Part shown: positions 1-5,622 of the stretch, in pieces
How the letters are laid out: each line of letters begins with the position of its first letter
Numbering within the stretch: position 1 is the stretch's first letter
DNA from: JBHHZI01 sp046757965
GTDB lineage: Bacteria; Acidobacteriota; Polarisedimenticolia; SMYD01
NCBI GenBank assembly: GCA_046757965.1
Contig: JBHHZI010000181.1
Coordinates: 1 to 6,067 of the forward strand
Reading direction: 5' to 3'
DNA length: 6,067 nt
The notes under the pieces: model-generated
The model's database searches: none
What the model was told of the DNA's origin: nothing
The model's input: the letters and a program-made list of their open reading frames with translations, nothing else
Made by a program: the position numbers and the translations under genes

Positions 1-782
1 GCCCCCTCGACCGCAACGGAGGGCCGGGCAGCCCGGGGCGACGCCGTCCCGACCGGAACCGTCGCCGGGGCGTCAGGAGTCGACGATGGCATCCCCTCAC
101 CCGGACGGCTGGCGACACCGGCCGGCCCGGTCACGCCGGCTGGAGCCGCGGATGGCGTCGCCTGCCCCGAGGAGACCGCTCGCACGGCCGGATTGTTCAC
201 CTGGGCGAGCTCCGGCTCGGCGGCGGGAAAGTACTCCATGTCGAGACTGAAGAGCTGTTCTCCCCGTCCCAGGCTCAGACGGACATCCGACGCCTGGACG
301 GCATCCGGATACACGTCACCGAATGCCCCGGCATCGAGCAAGGCCTGCTGAAAGTTCCAGAACGATTCGTTGTCCCGCGAGATGCCCCCCAGCCGGACGT
401 GGACACCGTCATCGAATCGGGGCCGGATGCTGCGCAGGCGGACACCGTACGGGATGACGGCCTCGAGCTGGTTGAACAGTCCTGTCCACGAGAAGGCCCA
501 CTGGCGCAGGATCGTGTTGGCGAAGGACGCGCGCGAGGTGCCAGCCTGCTTGAGTGTCCGCTGTGCCTCGGCGAGGAGCCGACCCTGTTCCTGGCTGGCC
601 GCGCGTTCTCGCGCCGCGAGAGCGGTTCGCTGGCTCGAGAGGTCTGCGATCTGGCTGTTGACCGAGACGAACAGGCTGACATTCCAGACGGTGAGCCCCA
701 GCCCGGCGGCCGCGAGCACCCCGACCAGCAGCCAGGCCAGCGTGTCGTTGGTGAACGGCCGGGCAGCCAGATTGACGTGCAT
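1..782 (-). CDS. pilN: PilN-like pilus/secretion alignment protein (3' end beyond window)
   Basis: PilN-type proteins are single-pass inner-membrane components of the alignment subcomplex. Their cytoplasmic N-terminus docks on PilM and their periplasmic domain pairs with PilO. The fragment (260 complete codons from the ATG) begins MHVNLAARPF, the family's short cytoplasmic peptide. It continues with one membrane helix at about residues 15-38, a Gln/Ala/Arg-rich probable coiled coil at 44-85, and a PilN-like periplasmic core at about 98-186 (LFNQLEAVIPYGVRLRSI; ends FSLDMEYFP). From about residue 187 the sequence is rich in Pro, Ala, Ser and Thr and is still open at the window edge; ordinary PilN proteins end near residue 200. 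The ATG at 782 is preferred because it matches the family start. A GTG at 800, overlapping the pilM stop as GTGA, would add six residues. Neither start has a strong ribosome binding site. The family call is good; the extent is unknown. Confidence 0.8.
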   Translation of the reverse strand, partial: MHVNLAARPFTNDTLAWLLVGVLAAAGLGLTVWNVSLFVSVNSQIADLSSQRTALAARERAASQEQGRLLAEAQRTLKQAGTSRASFANTILRQWAFSWTGLFNQLEAVIPYGVRLRSIRPRFDDGVHVRLGGISRDNESFWNFQQALLDAGAFGDVYPDAVQASDVRLSLGRGEQLFSLDMEYFPAAEPELAQVNNPAVRAVSSGQATPSAAPAGVTGPAGVASRPGEGMPSSTPDAPATVPVGTASPRAARPSVAVEG

Positions 783-796
783 GCGCTCGACGTGGC

Positions 797-1912
797 TCAC
801 GTGCCCACCAGAACGCCCAGGGCCGGCGCCGCCCTCTGGAGATCGTCCGGGGCGGCCGGCTGGCTCATGTCCACCGACGCGGCCGGATCCAGGTGCTGGG
901 GCCGCACACCCAGCGTATCCGCCATCACCGCCTCGATGCTGCCATCATCCGCGCCGACGGACCGCAGATAGGCGTGTGCCACCGGGGTCTTGCTCCCCGC
1001 CAGTCGCTCGCGGTAGTAGGCGATGGAACTGGCCAGTTCCCGCTGGATCTCCCGCCGCGCAGCGGCAGGATCGACATCCATCCCGTGCATCCGGATCTTG
1101 GAACGGAAGAACAGCGGAATCCGCTCACGGAGGATCAGGACCGACAGGCGGTCCTCGGTGAGGTTCAGCACTGCGAGATCTCCACGGCTGTCTTCCGCCG
1201 TCTGCAACACAAGGTTGGCCAGGTTCAGTGTCGACAGGTCCACGAGCCCCGGCTGCAGACCCAGTGACGCGATCATCTGCTCGTACTGGCTGATGACCGA
1301 CTCTCGCGCCACGGCCACCAGGACACGCTCGGAACCATCATCCAGTCCGAAACGCTGGAAGTGTATCCGGGCGTCGTCGAGACGGAACGGCACCCGGTTG
1401 CGCACCTGCCACCGGATGACCTCGCTTGCCTGGCGGCTCGACCGGGGCAGATTCCTCAGCGTCAACAGCGACACGAGTGCGCTCGAGTCAGGGAGGATCA
1501 CGGAGATCGCCCCGAGCTTCGCCCGTCCCGGGATCCGTTCCAGGGCCCGGCCCACAGCCAGCGCCGCCTCGGCAGGCCGGGCCAGGTTGGGCTTGTCGGG
1601 CCTAGGAATCAGACCGTCGGTCGGCAGCGCGTGGGTCTGCAACTGCGTCAAGGTCGGTCGATTTCCCTTGTCGGCCCTCGTCACCTGGACAAGCGTGAAG
1701 CGATCCCGGCTGAAGAGCACGACCAGGCCGGGGAACCGCGGTCGCACCCAGCGCTGCGACCAGGCCGGGAGGGCCGGCCGGAGCTCGGCCAGACGGCGCC
1801 ATGAAGACGCCAGCGACCGGTCAGCCGGAGGCTCTCCGGCACCGGCACGCCGCGAGGAATCACGACCCGGTGACCACGCCGTCCCGTTCGATTCTCTGCC
1901 TGGTGCACTCAA
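797..1912 (-). CDS. pilM: PilM-like actin-fold protein, degenerate nucleotide site
   Basis: PilM is the cytoplasmic, actin/FtsA-like scaffold that binds the N-terminal peptide of PilN and couples the assembly ATPase to the envelope complex; GspL of T2SS is the fused equivalent. The 371-residue product shows the family pattern in order: a first strand pair at 61-78, IRWQVRNRVPFRLDDA at 166-181 (the 'eirweaeqyiPf' element), SVISQYEQMIASLGLQPGLV at 205-224, a second actin-like strand pair at 247-270, the helix REIQRELASSIAYYRERL at 287-304, and a terminal ALGVLVG. The usual 'DIGSSSVK' phosphate loop is replaced by VLFSRDRF, and the second loop reads LNLTEDRL, so ATP binding is doubtful. About 60 Arg/Ala/Pro-rich residues precede the core. 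The TTG start is chosen for its ribosome binding site and its 10-base gap from gspE. A GTG at 1747 (residue 56) would give a normal N-terminus but lacks a visible ribosome site. The next gene, pilN, supports the call. Confidence 0.82.
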   Translation of the reverse strand: MSAPGRESNGTAWSPGRDSSRRAGAGEPPADRSLASSWRRLAELRPALPAWSQRWVRPRFPGLVVLFSRDRFTLVQVTRADKGNRPTLTQLQTHALPTDGLIPRPDKPNLARPAEAALAVGRALERIPGRAKLGAISVILPDSSALVSLLTLRNLPRSSRQASEVIRWQVRNRVPFRLDDARIHFQRFGLDDGSERVLVAVARESVISQYEQMIASLGLQPGLVDLSTLNLANLVLQTAEDSRGDLAVLNLTEDRLSVLILRERIPLFFRSKIRMHGMDVDPAAARREIQRELASSIAYYRERLAGSKTPVAHAYLRSVGADDGSIEAVMADTLGVRPQHLDPAASVDMSQPAAPDDLQRAAPALGVLVGT

Positions 1913-1919
1913 TCCACGG

Positions 1920-1924
1920 CCCTC
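1920..1924 (-). promoter_or_regulatory. Ribosome binding site deciding the TTG start of pilM
   Basis: GAGGG overlaps the TGA stop of the upstream ATPase gene and lies 7 bases before the TTG at 1912. It is the main reason for preferring the TTG over the downstream GTG at 1747. The layout (Shine-Dalgarno inside the previous stop, 10-base gap) is the same as at the junction before gspF, which favours translational coupling. Confidence 0.6.
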
Positions 1925-3626
1925 ATTCCACGAAGGTGACCTTGTTGATTTCCCGTAGAGTCGTCTTGCCTTCCACCGCCTTGGCCACCGCCGATTCCCG
2001 GAGGAATCGCATCCCCTCGGCCTTCGCCTGCCGCTTGATCTCCGCTCCCGAACGACGGTTGAGAATCATCTCCCGGATGGCATCGGACAGATCGAGCAAC
2101 TCATTGATGGCCGTCCGACCCCTGAATCCCGTTCCGTTGCACTCGATACACCCAGCGCCCTCGTAGAATACCTGGTTCTCGTACATCTTCACGTCGAGTC
2201 CCGATTCCTCGAGGAGTTCCGGTGACGCCCGGACCTCACGTTTGCATGACTGGCAGTTCAGACGCACCAGGCGCTGCGCAAGGATGCAGTTCAGGGCAGA
2301 CACGAAATTGTACGGTTCGACGTTCATGTTCAGAAACCGGCCGACCACGTCCACGACGTTGTTCGCATGCACCGTGGTGAACACCAGGTGGCCGGTCAGG
2401 GCGGACTGGACGGCGATCTGGGCGGTCTCCTCGTCACGGATCTCCCCGACCATGATCTTGTCCGGATCGTGCCGGAGGATGGATCGCAGGCCGCGGGAGA
2501 AGGTCAGCCCCTTCTTCTCGTTGACCGGGATCTGCGTGATGCCCGGGAGCTGATACTCGACCGGGTCCTCGATGGTGACGATCTTGTCCTCGGCACTCTT
2601 GATCTCCGAGAGCGCGGCATACAGCGTGGTCGTCTTCCCGGACCCGGTCGGGCCCGTCACCAGGAACATGCCGTACGGCTCTCGTATGAACTTCCGCATG
2701 TTCTTGAGATCCTGAGGGGCAAACCCGCAGACATCCAGGCTCAGTGTCTTGAATTCCTCATTGGCCGACTCCTTGTCGAGGATACGGATGACACAGTCCT
2801 CGCCGTGAACCGACGGCATGATCGAGACACGGAAATCGATGGCCTTGTCCTTGACCCGCATCTTGAACCGGCCATCCTGTGGGATCCGTTTCTCGGAGAT
2901 ATCCAGCTCGGACATGACCTTGATCCTGGAGATGATGGTCGAGTGGAATCGCTTGTCGATCGGCTCCATGGCCTGGTACAGCACGCCATCGATGCGATAC
3001 TTGATGATCACTTCCCGTTCACGCGTCTCGATGTGAATATCCGATGTGCGCCGCTGCAGAGCATTGAATATGGTCGAATCCACCAGCTTGATGATCGGGC
3101 TCTGATCCGACGTCAGCTTGTCGATCGACAGGCTGTCCTCGGAGATGACCTCCTCCTCGTCGTCAAGCAGTTGCAGACGCAGGTCCTCGGTGGCCTCGTC
3201 CAGCACACGCTGCGATGATTCGCTCTTCTTCAGGATCTCCTGGATCGCGGATATCGTGCCCACCCGGGTCTCCAGCCGGTGTCCAAGCTGGACCTCCAGT
3301 TCATCGAGACGGATCACGTCGGTCGGGTCCGCCACGACCACTTCCATGACTCCATCGCGCAGGGCGCACGGGACGAAGTTGTACCGGAACATCAGATCCA
3401 CCGGAATCGACCGAAAGAGCTCGTGATCGATCTGGAATCCCCGCAGGTCGACGCATTCCAGGCCGAGCCGTTCCGCCATCTCCCGGGCCTCCGACAGCTC
3501 CGCCGCCTGGTCCCTGCGGCCTCTCGGGCGATCGCCCGTGTCCCCTCCCGGGAGCTGCTCGAGTTCCTTGAGAAGCGCCGCCTGGTCGGCGGAACTGATC
3601 GCTGCGATCTTGTCAGGATCACTCAT
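1923..3626 (-). CDS. gspE: GspE/PilB-family assembly ATPase
   Basis: Cytoplasmic hexameric ATPase of the secretion-ATPase superfamily that powers pseudopilus or pilus assembly through the platform protein. The 567 residues match the length of PilB/GspE proteins. Domains: an N-terminal GspE_N-like domain at about 44-134; an acidic linker at 147-170; the N2 (PAS-like) domain at about 175-300 with SDIHIE (195-200) and YRIDGVL (210-216); the C-terminal ATPase domain with Walker A GPTGSGKTT (325-333), Asp box IVTIEDPVEY (349-358), Walker B LRHDPDKIMVGEIRDEE (384-400, catalytic Glu395) and His box TGHLVFTTVH (411-420). The tetracysteine zinc motif is intact (C458, C461, C493, C496), which marks an assembly ATPase rather than a PilT retraction ATPase. 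The ATG at 3626 is the only usual start between an upstream in-frame stop and the conserved region. Its ribosome site is weak (GGA, 10 bases upstream). Whether it serves T2SS (GspE) or T4P (PilB) cannot be decided here. Confidence 0.95.
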   Translation of the reverse strand: MSDPDKIAAISSADQAALLKELEQLPGGDTGDRPRGRRDQAAELSEAREMAERLGLECVDLRGFQIDHELFRSIPVDLMFRYNFVPCALRDGVMEVVVADPTDVIRLDELEVQLGHRLETRVGTISAIQEILKKSESSQRVLDEATEDLRLQLLDDEEEVISEDSLSIDKLTSDQSPIIKLVDSTIFNALQRRTSDIHIETREREVIIKYRIDGVLYQAMEPIDKRFHSTIISRIKVMSELDISEKRIPQDGRFKMRVKDKAIDFRVSIMPSVHGEDCVIRILDKESANEEFKTLSLDVCGFAPQDLKNMRKFIREPYGMFLVTGPTGSGKTTTLYAALSEIKSAEDKIVTIEDPVEYQLPGITQIPVNEKKGLTFSRGLRSILRHDPDKIMVGEIRDEETAQIAVQSALTGHLVFTTVHANNVVDVVGRFLNMNVEPYNFVSALNCILAQRLVRLNCQSCKREVRASPELLEESGLDVKMYENQVFYEGAGCIECNGTGFRGRTAINELLDLSDAIREMILNRRSGAEIKRQAKAEGMRFLRESAVAKAVEGKTTLREINKVTFVE

Positions 3627-3697
3627 CGGGCTGATATCCAGGAGCCCGGCTGTCGAGTCGGACCGGACCAGGCTGGTATGTCGGATGCGTCATTCAT
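3623..3697 (-). other. 24-codon mini-ORF bridging gspF and gspE
   Basis: The 71-base gap between gspF and gspE is filled exactly by a small reading frame. Its ATG follows the gspF TGA directly (TGAATG) in the gspF frame, and its TGA overlaps the gspE ATG as ATGA. The predicted peptide begins MNDASDIPAW and ends GSWISAR. No Shine-Dalgarno sequence precedes it, so it could only be translated by ribosomes that stop at the gspF TGA and restart. A second ATG four bases further on (TGAATGAATGA) opens another frame that also ends just inside gspE. A role in coupling is inferred; open frames this short are common by chance in GC-rich DNA. Confidence 0.3.
3638..3676 (-). promoter_or_regulatory. Possible mRNA hairpin before gspE
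   Basis: Read by eye on the minus strand, GGUCCGGU can pair with GCCGGGCU (8 pairs, three of them G-U) around an 11-base loop, and the flanking CCAG and CUGG add four pairs after a small internal loop. The base of this stem contains the GG of the only Shine-Dalgarno-like GGA ahead of the gspE ATG, which could lower initiation unless ribosomes arriving from gspF open it. There is no U-run, so it is not a terminator. The folding energy has not been computed. Confidence 0.3.
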
Positions 3698-4906
3698 TCA
3701 CATCTTGGCGCTGGAAAAGGCACTCAGCAAGGGCATGTAGACGGCCAGGATCACACCGCCGACGACCACAGCCATCACCAGGAGTAGGATGGGCTCGAGC
3801 ATCGACAGCAGCGTCTGGATGCGTTGCTCGATTTCCGCCTCGTAGAATTCCGATACATTGTCGAGCATCTCGGTCATCGCACCGGTGGACTCTCCCACCT
3901 TGATCATGCCGACCGCCATGTCCGAGAGCAGTCCCGTCTGCTCCAGGGAATCCCAGACAGCGCCCCCTTCTCGAACCTGCTGGGCCACACGATCGAGACG
4001 TTCGGAGAACAGGGTATTGCCCACGGTCCGGCTGGCGGTCTGGAGGGACACGACCATGGGGATCCCACCGGAGATCAGGGTAGACAACGTCCGCGTGAAT
4101 CGGGTGACCGCATAGTTCTTGAAGACCGAGCCCACGATGGGGATCTTGAACCGGGCCTCATGCGTGAATCGCCGTCCGGACTCCGTGCGATTCCATAGCA
4201 GGAATGCGACAACCCCCCCGACGGCGGCTCCGATCACCCACAGATTGTTCTGCTCGACCCACGCGGAGAAACCCAGGAGAACGACCGTCGGGAGGGGGAG
4301 ATCCGCCTTCATCGTGGAAAAGAAATCGGCGAACTTGGGAAACACCATGGCGACCATCACGTAGATCATGATCGCCATCGCCGTCACCAGGATTGCCGGA
4401 TAGGCGGCCGCCGAGAGGATCTTCTTGCGGATCCCGGCGATGTTGCGCGCATAGTCGATGTAGCGCTTGAGAACGGTCGCGATCTCTCCCGACCGCTCCC
4501 CCGAGGCGAGAGACGTGGCAAACAGCGGAGGAAACAGTCTTCCCCGGGCTTCGAACGCCTCGGAGAGCGAGGCTCCGGCGGTGACGTCATCCCGGATCTC
4601 CACCAGGGCCTGACGGAACACCGGATTCTTTCGTCGCTCGATGAGCATCTCGAGGCTGGGCAAGATGGCCATGCCCGCCCGGATCAGCGCCATCAGTTCC
4701 TGATTGAACACCAGGAACTCGGAGGCCGAGATCCGACGCCGGCGGCCGATGAACGGCAGGGAGAGGCTCCACCGGCGGTGCACCGACAGGACCAGGAACT
4801 CCTGCTGGGAAAGATCCCGTCGCACGTCGCTCTCCGACGTGGCGGTCATCGTCCGCTCGACAATCTGGCCGTCGACGGTTCCCAGCTTGCAGACAAACTC
4901 AGGCAT
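3698..4906 (-). CDS. gspF: GspF/PilC-family inner-membrane platform protein
   Basis: Polytopic inner-membrane protein at the base of T2SS and T4P machines; its cytoplasmic domains contact the assembly ATPase and its helices position pilin subunits. The 402-residue length and architecture are canonical. An N-terminal segment (MPEFVCKLGT...) leads to the first T2SF domain at about 65-188 (FNQELMALIRAGM; SLASGERSGE at 132-141) and helix 1 at 168-190. Helix 2 is at about 222-238. The second T2SF domain is at about 268-391 (FTRTLSTLISGGIPM; IKVGESTGAM at 335-344), with helix 3 at 371-394 after the conserved EP (371-372). Both 'GE-S-G' motifs are intact. The ATG at 4906 is supported by AGGAG seven bases upstream. 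The gene lies 10 bases after the secretin-like gene and 71 bases before the ATPase, the usual partner. The family is certain; T2SS versus T4P assignment is open. Confidence 0.95.
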   Translation of the reverse strand: MPEFVCKLGTVDGQIVERTMTATSESDVRRDLSQQEFLVLSVHRRWSLSLPFIGRRRRISASEFLVFNQELMALIRAGMAILPSLEMLIERRKNPVFRQALVEIRDDVTAGASLSEAFEARGRLFPPLFATSLASGERSGEIATVLKRYIDYARNIAGIRKKILSAAAYPAILVTAMAIMIYVMVAMVFPKFADFFSTMKADLPLPTVVLLGFSAWVEQNNLWVIGAAVGGVVAFLLWNRTESGRRFTHEARFKIPIVGSVFKNYAVTRFTRTLSTLISGGIPMVVSLQTASRTVGNTLFSERLDRVAQQVREGGAVWDSLEQTGLLSDMAVGMIKVGESTGAMTEMLDNVSEFYEAEIEQRIQTLLSMLEPILLLVMAVVVGGVILAVYMPLLSAFSSAKM

Positions 4907-4913
4907 CCACCGG

Positions 4914-4918
4914 CTCCT
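4914..4918 (-). promoter_or_regulatory. Ribosome binding site of gspF
   Basis: AGGAG, overlapping the TAG stop of the upstream secretin-like gene and 7 bases before the gspF ATG. It is the best Shine-Dalgarno match in the window and fixes the start of gspF. Confidence 0.7.
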
Positions 4919-5609
4919 ATGGAACGATCAAGGCGGTCACGGAGAGAAACAGCGCGCGCCGGGAGTTCTGGCCACGGGTCGCTCCGAACACATAGGGGGT
5001 TCCGGACTTGAGGTTGACGACCGTGTCGAAGATGGACACCCACGTCTCCCCGGACTGGGGGCGCACGACACGTCGCTCCAGGACGAAGTCCCGCAGCCGG
5101 ACCCGCTTCGACCGTTCGTCGACAGTGTCCACCGCGAATCGGATCCGGTACTCATCCCCCAGGACGAGCGTGGACGCCTCCGTCTCGGACGTCTTCACCG
5201 ACGCCCCCCCCAGCAGTTCGTACTGCAACCACTTGGTCAGTTCCCGGAAACTGGGTGGGAGACCATCAGGCAGTCTCGTTGCCGCCCGACCTCGCTGGCC
5301 CCGGGACGCCCGGATGAGATTGATCCGCAGCGTGATGTCGGCCGGCTTCACGTCGAACGCGGTGATCAGTTCCTCGACGCGCTCCAGGTTGTCCGGCCGG
5401 TCCGTGATGGTGAGCGTCCGGGCCCGGCTCCGGAGAAGAATCGATGACTCGTCGGAAAGATCACCCCGGATCAGGCTCACGACGTCATCCAGTTCCTTGT
5501 GGTGGATGACGAATGTCTTCGAGATGATTCCCGTGCCCGACGGATTTCCGGCGGCGAGGGGAGCCATTCCGAGCCCCAGGGCGAGTCCCATGATGGCAGC
5601 ACCTCTCAC
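4917..5609 (-). CDS. Exported secretin N-domain protein lacking the pore domain
   Basis: The 230-residue product begins with a probable signal peptide (MRGAAIMGLALGLGMAPLAA, cleavage near residues 20-21). Residues 29-102 resemble a secretin N-type (N1/NolW-like) domain: TFVIHHKELDDVVSLIRGD, then TLTITDRPDNLERVEELI, then FDVKPADITLRINLI, the 'xNTLIVTDtpenlxrIexlIxxLD' pattern of GspD/PilQ repeats. A beta-rich part follows (about 105-230) with VVNLKSGTPYVFGATRG and LFLSVTALIV, faintly like the strand elements near the end of secretins. At 230 residues there is no room for the roughly 200-residue gate/pore domain. It probably acts in the periplasm, perhaps with a separate secretin; this is inferred. 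The GTG at 5609 (GTGA overlap, GGAG 9 bases upstream) gives a basic N-region. The ATG at 5591 also has a good ribosome site (GAGGTG, 8 bases upstream) but would leave an uncharged, very short signal. The exact function is unknown. Confidence 0.72.
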   Translation of the reverse strand: MRGAAIMGLALGLGMAPLAAGNPSGTGIISKTFVIHHKELDDVVSLIRGDLSDESSILLRSRARTLTITDRPDNLERVEELITAFDVKPADITLRINLIRASRGQRGRAATRLPDGLPPSFRELTKWLQYELLGGASVKTSETEASTLVLGDEYRIRFAVDTVDERSKRVRLRDFVLERRVVRPQSGETWVSIFDTVVNLKSGTPYVFGATRGQNSRRALFLSVTALIVP

Positions 5610-5622
5610 AGGTCCATGCTCC
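5600..5622 (-). promoter_or_regulatory. Overlapping stop/start with two competing ribosome sites
   Basis: The anti-sigma TGA (5606-5608) overlaps a GTG start (5607-5609). GGAG at 5619-5622 lies 9 bases before this GTG, and GAGGTG at 5600-5605 lies 8 bases before an in-frame ATG (5589-5591). Both could start the secretin-like protein. The GTG keeps Arg2, which suits a signal peptide; the ATG has the closer Shine-Dalgarno match. Either way the gene is closely coupled to the anti-sigma gene. Confidence 0.5.

Noticed and set aside
275..682. 135-codon minus-strand open frame within pilN
   Set aside because: It is the wrong frame of pilN; the PilN start motif, membrane helix and core all lie in the frame starting at 782.
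370..1161. 263-codon plus-strand open frame over pilN and pilM
   Set aside because: It spans two minus-strand genes and translates to a Pro/Arg-rich sequence with no recognisable domain.
1023..1958. 311-codon plus-strand open frame opposite pilM
   Set aside because: It lies antisense to a well-supported PilM frame, has a low-complexity Arg/Ser-rich translation and matches no family; it is a typical shadow in GC-rich DNA.
2367..3218. 283-codon plus-strand open frame opposite gspE
   Set aside because: It mirrors the codon structure of the ATPase gene, whose catalytic motifs are all intact on the minus strand; the translation is Asp/Arg/Leu-rich without motifs.
3189..3497. c-di-GMP binding by the ATPase N-domain (MshE-type)
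   Set aside because: An RLG-like start (AERLGLECVDL) is present, but I could not find the paired pair of long MshEN motifs, so the claim is not supported.
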